Notes under the pieces: generated by a model
What the model saw: only the letters and a program-made list of their open reading frames with translations
Databases searched by the model: none
Told to the model about the DNA's origin: nothing
Position numbers and translations under genes: made by a program
In this document: one piece after another, positions 1 through 12,861 of the stretch
How positions within the stretch are numbered: position 1 is the stretch's first letter
Layout: every line of letters begins with the position of its first letter
Assembly: GCA_009760855.2 (NCBI GenBank)
Contig: WPIO01000002.1
Span: 6,501,001-6,565,000 of the forward strand
DNA length: 64,000 bases
DNA from: Cristatella mucedo
Lineage: Eukaryota; Bryozoa; Phylactolaemata; Cristatellidae
Direction of reading: 5' to 3'

Positions 1-578
1 AGAGAGAGAGAGAGAGAGAGAGAGCAGGGGGCCGATCATAAAAACAGTGAGGGGAGGATTGAACCAGCGCTGTGGCTACGACTGCAGCCAGCGGCAGCTT
101 ACTGATGGCTCATTGGCGTTGCAAAGTGGTACTCGTTTGCCGCCTGCTCCCACGGCGGAAGTATGATGAGCGAGGTGTCGGCCTCCTCTCCAAGAAGCTT
201 CATACTTTTAACCAGTTGTCCAACAAGCAAGAGCTTGCTGCTCAGTGCCTGCCCAAACAAGAAAAGATAGAAATGCAAGTGCGATGAGATCGCACCGCTG
301 ATTGACTACCCGGCGGCGATGGTGCTAGCTTCGGCTGCAAAAGTGTGCCGCTCGGGAGCTGCTGTCTGGTCGGCGAATTTTGCCGCATGCCAGCTCTCCC
401 CCACAAACCCCCCCCCCCCCCCCGCTTGTCTGTCTCTTCGTCTTCTTCTCTGCCTGCCGCGTACACTCTTCAACTCATTGTCTTTCTCACTCATGCTGTC
501 TCTACAAAAAGTCATCTCTTCTTCATTCCATTCTCTCTTTTGATCTTGCTTTCACTCGTGCTATCTTATCACTCTTTG

Positions 579-635
<57 letters not shown>

Positions 636-817
636 CTCTCTCTCTCTCTCTCTCGCTCTATCTCCCTATGAGCAGGTGCTTAGACATAGGTATATCCATC
701 TTATAAATTCACGAGGAGCAAGAAATGACAGCAACCAACAGCCACCGAGGTTCACTGCGTGAGAGGGACGACTGAGCATTAAATTGCCTCACCCAGATAT
801 GGATCGTGCAAGAATAC
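1..817. other. Left edge: no exon recognised; microsatellites
   Basis: The IgGFc-domain gene should continue here or further left, because domain 2 lacks its C-terminal third at 818. I find no matching coding segment. The stretch begins with (AG)n at 1-24. It holds a run of about 17 C at 408-424 and (CT)n at 583-655. Open frames here are low-complexity Ser/Leu/Pro readings of these tracts. Confidence 0.5.
583..655. repeat. (CT)n microsatellite
   Basis: About 70 bp of nearly pure CT dinucleotide with one TG interruption. It lies downstream of the last recognised IgGFc-domain exon on the minus strand, so it is probably intronic. Confidence 0.9.
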
Positions 818-3800
818 CCCGGGTCGATTACAAAGAAATCGCCAGCCCTTGCCAGATATGTGCTGCCGTTCGTGGTCTTCAGGTCCGGTATGCGGGAATA
901 CTGGTACACTACTGTCGTGGCATCTTGGATCGCAACAACCTTGAACACGTCGCCTATGTCCGCGACCCCTGGCAAAGAGACTCAGCTGCTTCCACACGCA
1001 GCGAACCGAAAGCGAGGCTCGGCACAGAGCAACAGGCAGCTGCATGCGCCGGGCCACGAGGCATGCGGCTACGTGGAGAATCTCGGCAAAAGTGGCAGCC
1101 GCTGACGCTGGATCGGGAGCTTCGCAACGCCTAGCGTGGCCTCAACGATGATAGCCGCGCCTGCTGCCGAGGGCCGTACTCGGACTCGTAATAGAGCTGT
1201 AATCAGATCGCAGCAAGGCTACAGGAAGCGCCTGCTCGTAGAGATGATCTCTCGACCGTGCGCTGGCCGGATACTTGTTTCGCACGTTGCCGACAAACAC
1301 TGAGAACGGCAGCGAGCCGACGATCTTGGTGCCGGTGAAATCCTGACTGCTCTGCAGCTGAAAGCCCTGGTAGGCCTTGACGAGCGTTATCGCATAGTCC
1401 GTCTGAAAGTAGACGGGGGCGCCGACCCGGTCGCTTGACGAACGTAGCACGAGTGCCGGTGCCGTACCCAAGCCGCTCACGCATGAACCTGTCGGATTCG
1501 CTCCGGTCGAGGAGCGCTAGTGCCGCCGCCGCGTCTTTACCTCGCCGATGATATTGCCCGAGTCCGGGATGTTGATCTGAACGCCGGAGCGAATGTGGAC
1601 TAAGACATTCGTGTTGTCCCAGAGCGACACGATGCCGATCAGACTCTGGTCGTCAAGCGGATCGTACACATCCGCCGTCAAGATGTAGTACACCGTACCT
1701 GGCAACGGAACGAGAATCTCGTCGTCTCCCCTGCCGCCTCGCCGCTTGCCGCAGCGTGGCGATGGGATCCTACAAGTCTTCATTCCGGTGGCGGCTCGGG
1801 GGTAGCTCGCCGTCTGCGGTGGGCGCGAAAGGGAGTCGGCCAGCGGGCCCTGCTGCCGTGATGCCCGGGCTGAAAGGCAGTACAGGAAAGCGGGCTATTT
1901 GACGAATTTTCACTCTTTCACCGCTGCCGCTGCCACCGCCGCTGCTCAGGTGCTCTCAAGGCCGAGCAGCGACGATGGGCTCAAACCAGGCTCGCTGTCT
2001 TTGACCGAGAGACAAAGCTCGACGACCGTCTCACTGTAGCTGGGTTTTCTGGCTTCTAGCTGGATGACGAGGCGCGAGCCGCTCTGCCGGGGTTTCGAGA
2101 TCAATGAAAGCAAGTTAAGGGCTGCAGTGCCAATCGCAGCGGCTGGCCACGAAAAGCGGAAAGATTCGCTGAGCGAGTTTGTCCGCAATTCTAATTCAGG
2201 GGAGAATAAAGGAGCAGACGCGGCTAGCGAGCTAGCCTCACCACGATACTTCGAGCTGTGCCACGAAATACCGACCGATAACACGCTACACCGTGGTCTC
2301 TCGACACTGCAAGCAGCCAAAGCTTGGTCGTCGAGCCTCGCCACGCCTCCCCCTGCCGTGCTCAGCGGTTGCTCCCTCCCTTCGACGGGTACACAATCCG
2401 TTTTCATAATTCGGATCGCGCTATTCGGCGAGTACAATGTTCGCCTCGGTGCATACAATCCGGAGCATACAACTGTGAGATACAACCGTGAATACAAATT
2501 GTGAGAAATACGATCGGGCACTTCGTTTTTCACTGCTACGCTCATTCAGCTTGATTCAGCATCTACGGCTGGGAAAAGTAAGATGGTTCGTGCTCAGGAC
2601 ATCTATTTTGAGTTGCTGCTTTTTCCCCACAAGGCACCGCCTGCTTCCCGACACCCACGGGCTTTGGTGGAGTCGGTATGATCATCTGTTGGTGGAGATC
2701 ATCTGAGCGTGGCAAGACCTGCAAAGTAATTTCTATGCGGGAGGCCGAGACCACTGAGATTTTCGAGCAAGCCGGGCCGCGATCCGCCACTGATGAGCGG
2801 CTCAAAATCAAAGTATGTATTCGACGCCAACTCGGCGGTCGCTCATCGAGTGAAATCATGACGGCATGCGTGTCTATAGCTTCGTCGTTAGCGACGGTCG
2901 CGGAGCAGGGTGGTCGCGCGTCTCGCGTCGCTCGAGCACCCAGCGTCCAGCGCCTGTACCATCCGAACGTGCCAGGTCTCGAACTCCTCGCCCCGATGGC
3001 GGCACACGGGAGCCGGCTCGCACGAGCCGGTGCGCACTCAGACGAATGCTCACCGGCTAACGCCGAGGAGTAGACGAGGGCGCTGTCGGTCGAGAAGGGT
3101 CTCTTGTCTATGGCGGTTAGGTAGAAAATCTCCTTGCTGGTGGCCTGCACTCGAAGCACGTTCGGAGACCACTGCGAGTTTCTGCAGATGGCGATATAGA
3201 GAGGCGGGAACCATTTGAGACCCGCGGGTGCTTGCTGAGCCGGCGCCGCTGCGCCAAGCTTAGTGGTCGAGAGCCGTCCTCAGCTACACTAGGCCCGCTG
3301 CCCCCGTAGCTCGTATACGTTACCCGAAGTCTTCCGTATTTCCCAGCCTAAAATCGCCGGGAAGCTGAACTCGAGCGAGCGCACCAGGTGCTACGTTCAC
3401 CATGACGTTGACAATCGACTGCTTATTGACATCCAAAGCAGTCGGCGACGTCACCAAGACGCTTATGTTTTGGTTCCCAACTGGAGTCAACCACAGTTCT
3501 AGCTCCGAGAAAGGCGACTCTTGGTCAAAGACTTCACTGCTCAGAAAAGCCACTGCGTAATCGTAGCCCCAAGTCGGCGCAACGTCTGAAAACCGATTAG
3601 GGCGTTACTCGCGCATCTGTGACACAAAGCGCGCTGCCGCTCGTGGGTGCTAAGCGCTCTCCAGTGAGGGCCAGCCGCCCTTGACGGTCGCCGGTTCTCG
3701 CGGTGGCTTCACCATAGCAGTCCTCATCGACGAGCAGGTCACCGTCGTCGTCCATTCGGTTTTCGCAATTCTCCTCGTCCACTCTGCTGTCGCAGTCATT

Positions 3801-6800
3801 GTCTATGAGATCGCCTCGCACCTGAGTGCTGTCAACGCACTGGAAGCGAAACCCGAGAACGCGTGTCAGCATATGGCACACGTCCGCCAGCGCTCACGCG
3901 GGCGGCGTGATGCGACGCTGGAAGAGCGCTCAGCCGCAGCTCACGCGAAAGCGGTCAGCGCGAGGCGAGAGCACCGCATTCAGCGATTTGACCCCAAGCC
4001 CAACGAGCTGAACCCTACGCCGCCAGTGTAGCCGAGGCCGAGGGCGGTCGCCGCGCTCTCCCTGTCGGACGCCGAGTAGATGACAGTGCAGAACGGAGCC
4101 GACGCGACGTGCGAGATGACGTTCGAAACGAGTGTCGGGTCGAGCCGAACAACGGCCGAGCAGAAGTTTAGTGGTGATCCGGCCGGCGGCGACGCGCAAG
4201 TCCCAATCAGAGACGCCGCTGCGCCATTCACTCGAAGCCCGCTCTCCTGGCCCGTCGAAATGCTGACCTGGGGCGCGGCAGCGCGAGGCAACAGCTAGAG
4301 CAAGCGCCTCGACGCCCTCGAAGCGGCCCAAGTCATGCAGCCCGGCCGACGGCGAGCCGCAAGGACACAAGGACCATTTTCATCGCTCAATACTCAGCGA
4401 TCGGATGAGCGCAGCTGCAGCCGAACTCTCATCGCCCTCGCGGCGGAGTCACAGCAAGCGATTCGAACTCGTCAACTCAGATTCGGCCGCTCTCTCTCTC
4501 TCTCACTATCTATCTATCTATCTATCTATCTATCTCTATTTCATCTCTTTCTCTCTCTCAAGCCACGAGACGTGGGCGCTCGAATATGACCTGAAGCTGG
4601 AGATCGCACGTGACAGGAAGCGGGTAGGAAGTAGGAGAAAAGGAGCGGGCGATCGCATGCGACAGGATGCAGTAATTGCACGTGACAGGAAGCGGGTGCT
4701 CGCTCTCGGCGCTTCCGCTCACCAGAAGGTATGAGCGAGCAAACGGACCGTCGGTCAGCGAGTAGAGGAACCTGGGAGCGATGCGAGTTTCGCTCGAACA
4801 CTGTTCGATCGCCGGCAGGAAATAGATAGAGGGATCGGCCGGATCAGTAGTCCCTGCAGCGGCGCCGTCCTGCGATCTGACAATCACGGCGACAGCCACT
4901 ACCTGGGTGGCCACTAAGTGTGTCACACTGGTGAACGTGGACGTATAGACATCTCCTACAATGAGAGCGGCCGAGCAACGTTGTGGGTGGCGAAGAAACG
5001 TCACGGGTAGCGAAGTCGCTTCGCGGCGCGAACTCGGTGGCGATGAAGCGGCGAGCCGTAAGCCTACCGGGATTGTCGAGAGTCACGGACGTGGCACCAC
5101 CGACGCTCGGGTAGACGCTGACCTGCGTTCCCGCGAAGCGCGCCACTATCTTGACGAAGTCGCCGGGACTGCTGCGCGGCGTCGGCGCATATGCGAAGCT
5201 CCGTCCGAGCTGCGACGCGGGCACGGCCTGCTCGACGGCGTAGTCGCGAGAGCCTCGCGTATAGTCGACGTTCGTGCGAGCGTTGCCCGTGAACACGGCA
5301 ATCGGCGCGCTCGCGAATACGAGGATGCCGCTGAGGTCGGTGACTGAGTAGGCGAGGAACGTGCTGTACGCGGCTAGTGAGAGCGTGAGGCGATCGCCAT
5401 TGCCGTACGTCTGGCCCTCGTACTCGAACGACGACCGGCCGCCGGATGGTTTGATGAACAGCGAGACGAGGCAGTTGGTGTCAGCTGCGATGCCGAACTG
5501 AGTGGCCACGTTGGGCGGCGCGTACATCGCCGTCAGGTAGATGTTTCGCAGGCTGCCCGCCGGCAGGACGCTGAACGCATCCGCCGACAGTGTGTCACCG
5601 TCATATCCGACGACGGTGATGGGCAGGTCGGAGGTCACCAACACGGCCTTTGTCGACACGCTGCCGTCCGCGTGCGAGTGCCTAATGCGCGAGAGAGTGA
5701 GACAGTGAAGGAGAAAGAGAGTGAGAGAGAGACGGAGAAGGACGAAGAAAGGAAGCACTACGTTCGTTGCGACCGCCTCGAGCTAATCAATCGCCCGAAC
5801 AACCGTCTAGCACGCGGCAGCAGCCTGCAGTTTCGGCAGCAGGCGTGCGAGAGCACGCCAACTCGCCTGATCTCCGGGCACAGCCTCAGTTGCACGGACA
5901 CGCCAGCGGGCACCATGGTGTACTTCGGCTCGCAGCTCGGCGAGCTGTACAGAGGTAGCGTAATGTTGACGTTGGCATTGCCAATCAAGCCCCCATTGCC
6001 CACGTGCAGTTCCACGTCTCTGTATTGCGTCACGTCCACGATGTTTTGCATAAACATGAGCACGAACCGAGTTCCCGTGTGAGCCTGCTGGACCTGGCCC
6101 GCGACCAGAGCTGTGGGAAAGGAAGAAATGCAGTGCGATGATGCGGCCGACGAGAAATGAGTGCGCGGCCGACTGGCTCTCGATACGATCCTAGCGACGC
6201 CTATTTATCGTCTGAGCTGAACTTAGCCGACGGCCTAGCGCTCGTAACGTCGCTTGCCCTAGCCGACGAGAACCGACGAATACCGAGCAGGCCAGAACTT
6301 TGCATCACAGCTAACGATTTCCAAAGCGCTCAGGACGTGCTGACAGCAGCGGGGCGCGGCGGCGGCGGCAACAAAGTGCACCCGTAAATCGTAACTAGCA
6401 CCTATCGTAACATCGTACCAGTAAATCGTAACTAACTCGTTTCGAGTAGCGTCCTGGAGAGCGGCGCCTGCACGATGCCCACCCCCCCCCCCCCCCACTA
6501 GCCGGACGCCTAGTCGCACCGCTTGTGAAAAGCGCACGACCGACGCGCTCGCACGCTTTGAAGCGCCGCTAAGGCGGGCTCCTGCTCCCGACTGTCTAAC
6601 CTTTCGTCTCGAGCACGCTGCATCGCGCGCTCGCTCTCGAACGATACTTTTACCGCGGCCTGTGCTAGTATTGATACGCGAAAATTGTCATCACATTAGT
6701 CGGCTTCAGACTGTCGCAGCGAGTGGATGCGTCGTCTGCGTCAAGTCCGAAGCGATCGCGAGGCTAGGCAACCGCCGGGACAGCACGCGGCGATAGAGTG

Positions 6801-7051
6801 CCGTGTACAGGCCATCGGTACTCAAACGTGACTGTGCAAGCTCTTGAGTGCCCGCAGCTCGAAGCTGGCCTTGATCGCTGGCTTGACAGATAGAGTAGCA
6901 AGCCAAGCGTCGAGACAGCGCGAGCGCAGCTCGCCTTGATCCAGTTCGCGGCTGCCCTTCTGTTCCATCTGCTGTTCCATCCGACAGAAAAGCGCTCGCT
7001 GTTACCTGCAGACATGGCCAGGAGCAACCGCTCCACAAACAGAGCTGCCAT
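818..7051 (-). CDS. Secreted protein with tandem IgGFc-binding domains (3' end beyond window)
   Basis: Inferred exons, 5' to 3' on the minus strand: 7051-7006, 6110-5882, 5681-5005, 4955-4723, 4267-4019, 3839-3713, 3585-3324, 3181-3054, 1737-1541, 1402-1147, 968-818. All junctions agree in phase. The 46-nt first exon has a strong Kozak context (GAAGATGG). Joined to exon 2 it gives a hydrophobic signal peptide, MAALFVERLLLAMSAALVAG. Domain 1 (about residues 25-478) shows IgGFc_binding hallmarks: FVLMFMQN, KAVLVTSDLPITVVGYDG, APIAVFTGN, SRDYAVEQ, DPSIYFLPAIEQ. A cysteine-rich acidic linker follows (about 479-520; DNDCDSRVDEE, MDDDGDLLVDEDC), resembling MopE-type putative metal-binding repeats. 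Domain 2 (from about 521) repeats the pattern (YDYAVAFLSS, PFSVFVGN, SRDHLYEQ, GDVFKVVA) and is unfinished at 818. In FCGBP-like proteins this domain sits in secreted mucus or adhesion proteins. The splice choices at 1737, 1147 and 818 are the least certain. No vWD or TIL domain is visible, so it is not called FCGBP. Confidence 0.85.
4494..4558. repeat. (CT)n/(CTAT)n microsatellite in an intron
   Basis: CT dinucleotides run into about seven CTAT tetramers and back into CT. It lies in the intron between the exons ending at 4723 and beginning at 4267 of the IgGFc-domain gene. Confidence 0.85.
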
Positions 7052-9376
7052 CTTCCTTTAGCGATTTGCGAGATGCGTCCGGCTTGTTGGTTCGCGATCG
7101 GTTGCCTAGCTCGGGCGAGTAGTCCACGGTCGCCGACGCCGCGCTTGTCTGGTCTCGAGGCTGTGACTACACCTGCCGCCGCCGCCCCCGCACGGCGTCT
7201 GAGGTTAAGAAACGCGCAGCCACCGACGCCACCAACTTCCTTTCGCTTCGCTTCGAACCGGCTTCCGCAGACCGATGTCAAGCGCATTTGTGTATATGTA
7301 TGCGCGTATATATATATATTTAGATGTGTATGTATGTGTGTATGAGTTCATGTGCATGTGCATCAGCGTAGCCGATTCAGCCCAGTGGCTGCGTCGCAGG
7401 CGGCGATGCGTTGATGACGTTTTGATAGCTCCACCGTGAGTCACCGGGCAAGGACGTGTGAGCCGGTGCGGCGGCACTGGCGAAAAAGGATAGCGGTTGT
7501 GGAAACGAGTCAAGGACGAGTGGGTGCGCCGGCAGTGCCGCATCCGCGAAGATCCAGTACGCCGACCCAGCCAGACAAGTGGCATAGAGCGAGCGAGGTG
7601 GAGCGACGCTCGCAGCAGGATTCCCTCCCGGCGGAGTATGGCGGACTGCCCTGCTTGCACATAATCGGCGCGGAGATACCACTGGCTCTGCTAAGAGTCA
7701 GTCATTGTCGGCACACCGGTTTTCGTCTCTGCCTCGCGCGCGTGAGCATACGCAAAAGCGACTCGCGGTCACTCAGCGACAGCGAGATAATGCGTTCGTG
7801 CGCGTCTGCATTTGAAAGCACGCAGACGCGCCCGCATTACTTCGCGCTCTCTCGATTGCTCCTTTCTCGGCCTGTCTCCGGCGCGCGTCATCCCAGCAGA
7901 GAGACGGCTCGCCAAGCGGCGCCCGTCGGTGCGGCCTTCGGTCAGTTCGTGGAAGCAGCAGCGCTGCTGAGCGAGCGGCGGCAGCCACTTCGGCCACCAC
8001 GCCTATCCTCTGTCGCCGGCGGCTGCTGCTCAACTAAGTCGCGTTGGCTGCATGGCCAAAATCAGAATGCGAGAGCGAGCCACGGCGTGGCCTCACTCGG
8101 CGTCTCATTCCACCAGCTCATGGAGTGCAGACGCAGAGGCAAACGCTACAGATTCACCGGTCACAGTGAGCGGAAACGATGGAACCACGACACGGCTATT
8201 GGATGACGTGACGGCGAAGGAAAGGTTCGCGGTGCTAGTGCTGCTGCTGCTGGTACGAGTCGAAGGGAGGCAAACTGCGCCACTCCACTCTGCTATGATT
8301 CTCGTAGATGTTCAGGCGCTCGCCCCGTGTTTAATGGTTGATCTCACACTGACTGCGGAGTGCGACGCCAGTACTCTGCACTGTCGGTTTCACGGTCGGC
8401 GCTCACTCATGAGAGAGGCTATTCGTCTAGCCGTGCAGTGGAAAGCAACGGGCCCGCGGCTCGACCTGCTCGAGGTCGCCAAGTCACCGGCGACTCTTCC
8501 GGCTTGCCGCCAGCTGCTTTGAATGCAGCCTGTCTTGCTTCTCGCCAGAAGCGGGATATTGTTCGACGAAGAGTCAACGTCTAGGCGGCGTGTCTCCTGG
8601 AAGACTCGCGTGCTGGCATTTGCGTGCGGCCACAGGTGTGGGCGCTTGAAGACGAGATAACGCTATACATTGTGAGATAGAGAAAGACGGAATCAGCTCG
8701 TATACCTCATATATTTCGTTCCGGCAGGGACAGCCGTCGTTTCAGTTTCGAGCCTCTTCCAGCTTGAATCCTGAAAAAAAGCCGGTATGTGCCCAGGTTG
8801 TCGGCTGAAGTCTTCATCGAGCCGGGCTCGCTCGACGGCTTCTTGCTTGACTGAGAAACCTCCAGCGTAGCGATACTTTTACCTGTCCTTGTGCGTATCT
8901 GCCTGCGAAAATCGCAGCCGTTCTCTCACGAAGCGATCAGGTCGAGCCGGCGGATGTGCTCGGCGGACAATGTAACTCCTCCGCGAACCGATAAGTGCCA
9001 GCCAGCGCTCGCTGCTGCTGCTTCTGTCCTCTTTAGTCTCTGTATTGCCATATGGCGCTAAAATTTCTTCCTATCAGTCTCCTTCGCCTCGCATAGACCG
9101 CGCAGAGGTCTGTCAGTCGTAGGCTGTCGAGAGCCCGGAGCGCTCTGAGTGGTTCGTGGTGCATGGTGGATGGGGCTCCAGGAGATTACTCCCTTGGACG
9201 CACGTCTTCAGTTTATTACAGCAATTTAGAGAAAACTATTTACAAGGTCGCGTGGTCAATTCATAGTCACCCTTCTTTTCAGTGGTCACACAGACTCTAA
9301 TTGACGCAGTTGTACAGTCTTTGGAGTTTGGACTTAAATGGGTACACGCACAAAAAGCTAATCTCTTCTCTTCTCT
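7052..9376. other. GC-rich upstream region, unassigned
   Basis: This is 5' of the IgGFc-domain gene and should contain its promoter. No TATA box or other element could be fixed. Long frames on both strands (for example 7436-8206 plus, 7377-7682 minus) look like GC-rich non-coding frames, with no recognisable domain and no convincing splice partner. A short TA/TGTA-rich stretch lies at about 7296-7345. Confidence 0.4.
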
Positions 9377-9452
9377 CATGTCCTGTCCTGTCCTGTCCTG
9401 TCCTGTCCTGTCCTGTCCTGTCCTGTCCTGTCCTGTCCTGTCCTGTCCTCTC
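9377..9452. repeat. (CCTGT)n pentanucleotide array
   Basis: About 14 perfect copies of the pentamer TCCTG in tandem, flanked on the right by CT-rich degenerate copies. No gene association is visible. Confidence 0.95.
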
Positions 9453-11640
9453 CACTCCTCTCCTCTCTTCTCTCCGGCAGGGGTAGCGCGAGGGGCGCGC
9501 AGCTCCTGACGAGGCGCGCAGCTCCCTCCGTGCCAGGCTCGCTTGAGCGGCTGCTCGTTAAGGCGAGTCCGTCTCGTGTCGGTGGAGCCGCTTTTTTGAG
9601 CCCTCTCTTTTAATTGATACCAGCGACAAAAGGGTAGACGCTGCACCTGGCCGCGCCGTTGTGGAGCCTCGCCACGCGGTTGTGACTGCTCGTCGGTGAG
9701 AACCGCTCGTCGGCCAGCTCTCGCTGCCTGCCAGCCAGCCATCGGTCGCACAGCATCGATCGCCTGACCGGCCGAACAGGCGACTGATAGGCAGAGCCAC
9801 GCGAGCGACCGGCCGCCGCCGGCGCTCTCTAGCCGGTCGTCATCTCGCTGCGGACGCGGCCCTTTCTGGCGCGCACCGGCGTACGCTCGCCATGCCGCAA
9901 AGTGGCGAGAAGCTGGGCTGCCTGCCGCAGCCGGTGGAATTGTGCCGAGCGATTGGGCGCTCGCCTGCTTGCAGGTCGGGCGACCGCCAGTCGGCCGCTC
10001 AGGTCTGCCGCTTGTTTCAAGTGAGGCAAGGCAATTTCTTATTTCAGTTGGTTACATTTTGCTGTTTGTCATCAAACGTCCTGGCGCTTTATTTTCCATA
10101 ATCGTGGACATACAGAGCGAAATTTATCCAACCGAAATCCGATATTTTCCAGACTCGTGTAAAACAACCAGGGCTTAACTCGCGTTTCGAATTTCAATCC
10201 GTTACGTGAGGTTTTGTTCGACTTATGGAGTTTCCAAGGCACCAACCGATCCTGAAAATGAAGCTGTATAAAAGTCACAAGAATGCGCCTCAACAAGCTT
10301 CAAGCAAGAAAGCGATCTACCAAGGTTCGACAAGTGGGATACAAGTCGCATGACGCAGAGATGGGTAAATTTTGTATCCGTAGACTTGTTGCTTACGGTT
10401 TACATCCGGGTTAGACGTTGTTTGCCTAACCATTTTTTTCATGCGGAAGTCGTCTGAACTTCCGATCTCAGTTCTAATATATTTGTCTTTTGAACGGTAC
10501 CCTAAACACAATCCATTGTAGGACAAATTTTGTAAGTATTTTCTTGACATTCATCATTACGTAGACGGTATATCGTCCACCAAAAATGAATGTTGACACA
10601 CAATCTGCTCCTATTCAATGTTTCCTGCCAAGAGAGTTGATTTGCGATTAGTTTATTGTGTTGCAAAAATTATAAACTGCTCGTGCCAACATTTGAAGCT
10701 CTCAAAAATTGCGACTCTTGGTGATAACAAGCTATCTAAGGGCACCTATGTCAATAGGCTTTTGCACTGAATTACGTTGAATGGGCGTTTTCATGACGTC
10801 TATATATTCATAATAAAATTAGTAAATAAATTAAAATAATATTTTATATTTCGTACATCCCAAGAGAAAACAAATTTTTTTCGAATTAATTTTGTAAATG
10901 CTGAAATAAAGCATGTCAATTGTTTTATTTCAAAATGCGTAATTTCAGCGTGCGAACGAGCCCAAATAATAATTCATGTGGACGGAAAAGGGGGTAGGAA
11001 TTTACCTTTTTTTTATATCTTGGAATCGAAAGACGATACAAAGTTCATTGGCAGTTTTAGACTTTGGGAGGACAGTCGTCTAGGGAAAAGTCTACAGCGG
11101 ATTTGAGGGTACAAACAAACTAGAAGAATCATAAAATTGGGTTGTGCGATTGGAAGCCCGATCAAGATAGTTTATCGAGTAAGGCTGGATCAATAGGATT
11201 AAGGGACTTACATGTGATTGGTGGAGTCTTACATTCAGTCCACCGCTTAACTGTTAGGATATGAAGATTATTGTGAAGTTTCAAGTTAATACACTTGTTT
11301 GGTTCGCGAAATATGAGCCCAGCTGCAGATTATTTTCATCAAATATGAATGGCTTACTTAATGTTCTTTCTGAAAGACTTGCAAGTAGCATTGCGTAGGC
11401 TTAAAGGAAAGGAACTAGTTCAAGGACGAGGTTATCAGGGGTGCCTTTATCTACGCAGATCCAAGTTGCTGAAGTGTTTCGTAGACGAAATAAAGCTGCC
11501 GAAATTAAGATTGCCTTTAGCTGATGTAGTCATTTTGTGGAAGGTCATTTTGGAACGGGACAACCAGATTGGAAGCCTGTGCTCCGAGGTATATACTGAT
11601 CAAGACTATATTGAGGTTACTGTATACAAGATCTGAGTAA
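9453..11640. other. GC-to-AT transition, nothing recognised
   Basis: Base composition changes from GC-rich to strongly AT-rich near 10.0 kb. I see no coding segment, RNA gene or repeat family member. A TATAAAAG string at about 10267 has no supported downstream exon. Confidence 0.4.
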
Positions 11641-12250
11641 AACCAGACTTACTCCAAGTATTAAGTTGTATTTTCCGTATTTAATTTGAGAATTTTTTCT
11701 AGTAACCAAGTGCGAATGTCGGCAAAACATCCAGCTAGTGTATTGAGACAGTACGCCCGGCTGGAAGGCAAGGAGGCAACAGTTCACGTTTATAGCTAGT
11801 ATCATCTGCACAAACATATTATCCCAGATAATATGTGTTTAGTGATCAAATCTGCTGAAGGAAGAGTACAAAGTGTGAAAGAAAGTTAACCTTAAATTGA
11901 TTCAAGGGACTCACCATATTTTAAAACTGTACTAAATGACCGTTGGCAGTACTCTCTGAAATCTCCAACTGAGATGGGTGCTAATCTCTTTCAGTAGAAC
12001 TCGTGTAAAGCTGCGTTATAGGAGAGAAATTAGAATGATAATGTGATCAACCTTATCTACAATTGCCGAAAAACACGATTAAAGTATAAGAGACACCACT
12101 TAATTCAGCATTCCTGAAAAGGGTGCTATAGGCTCGAAGCAGTACTGAATCGGGACTGATTTTCCCTAAAATCTAAATTGAATTCGCCTACTAGTTAAAA
12201 GTTTTGAAGCTGGAGTTCAAATAATCTAATACAAGTCATGCCAGTGCAAT
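11640..12250 (-). mobile_element. Degenerate CR1/L2-type LINE fragment (reverse transcriptase)
   Basis: On the minus strand, broken frames show RT remnants. The section just after the catalytic ADD motif reads DIRTWLLEKILKLN, matching the usual W..N.LKLN.-KTE pattern. Upstream a fragment VDKVDHIIILISLL corresponds to AFDTIDHSILL of intact LINEs. The nucleotide sequence resembles the LINE at 35.7-38.4 kb around 36.78-37.2 kb. Stops and frameshifts abound, so this is an old copy. Confidence 0.55.
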
Positions 12251-12860
12251 CAAAATGAATGGCAGCCTATCGATCAAAGCGAACGATTCGGAATTGGGTC
12301 TGTATACCCGTTCTGGGCATGCGGTGTGAGAAGCACGTTATTAGCTTAGCATCTTTTGGGTTTTTTCGATTCGCTCCGAAATCTAGTCATACCGAATTAT
12401 TGTCAGTAACTTCTATCTTTATCATATTTGTCAGAACATGGCTGAAAGCGGGGCCTTCCAGCTTTGGTGGCTGTCGGGAATCAATGATCGTACTGAGCAT
12501 CTTGTGGTGGCTAACTTGGCAGGATGCGAACTCATGCTTCGCGGCATAGGAGGTGAGGCGGTTACTAGTTTTGACGTCCTCTACTATCGGGAGCTAGGGT
12601 CAGCTGCTAGGTGGTTGAGATAAAACGTGCCGTGAATTTTAAGTAATCCGGTTGGTAAAATCTGCGAAGCGGCGGTTTACTGCACCAACTAATGTGAGAA
12701 GTCTTTGATACTTAAATTTATTCTAGCCCTTTGTAAGTTTATAGATAGGACCTTACGCGCTTTTATTGAAATATAAGAGGATATTGAGGATCGCAAGGAC
12801 ACTTAAATGGCCGGTGAAAATATTGTGCCGGCACGCCACATTTGAACTCGTCGTAGGAGC
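12251..12860. other. AT-rich region, nothing firm
   Basis: Possibly the 5' continuation of the LINE on the minus strand, but no motif is clear enough to support that. No gene found. Confidence 0.3.
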
Positions 12861-12861
12861 G

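Noticed and set aside
5005-5758. Apparent gene start with signal-like MLPFFVLLRLSLTLFLL on the minus strand
   Set aside because: The hydrophobic stretch is the translated polypyrimidine tract of an intron. A clear acceptor (GCGCATTAG) at 5682 and the preceding IgGFc exon at 6110-5882 show that the true reading joins upstream.
7436-8206. 256-codon plus-strand frame in GC-rich DNA
   Set aside because: No domain, repeat-free but arginine/serine-heavy composition typical of GC-rich non-coding frames, and competing long frames on the other strand.
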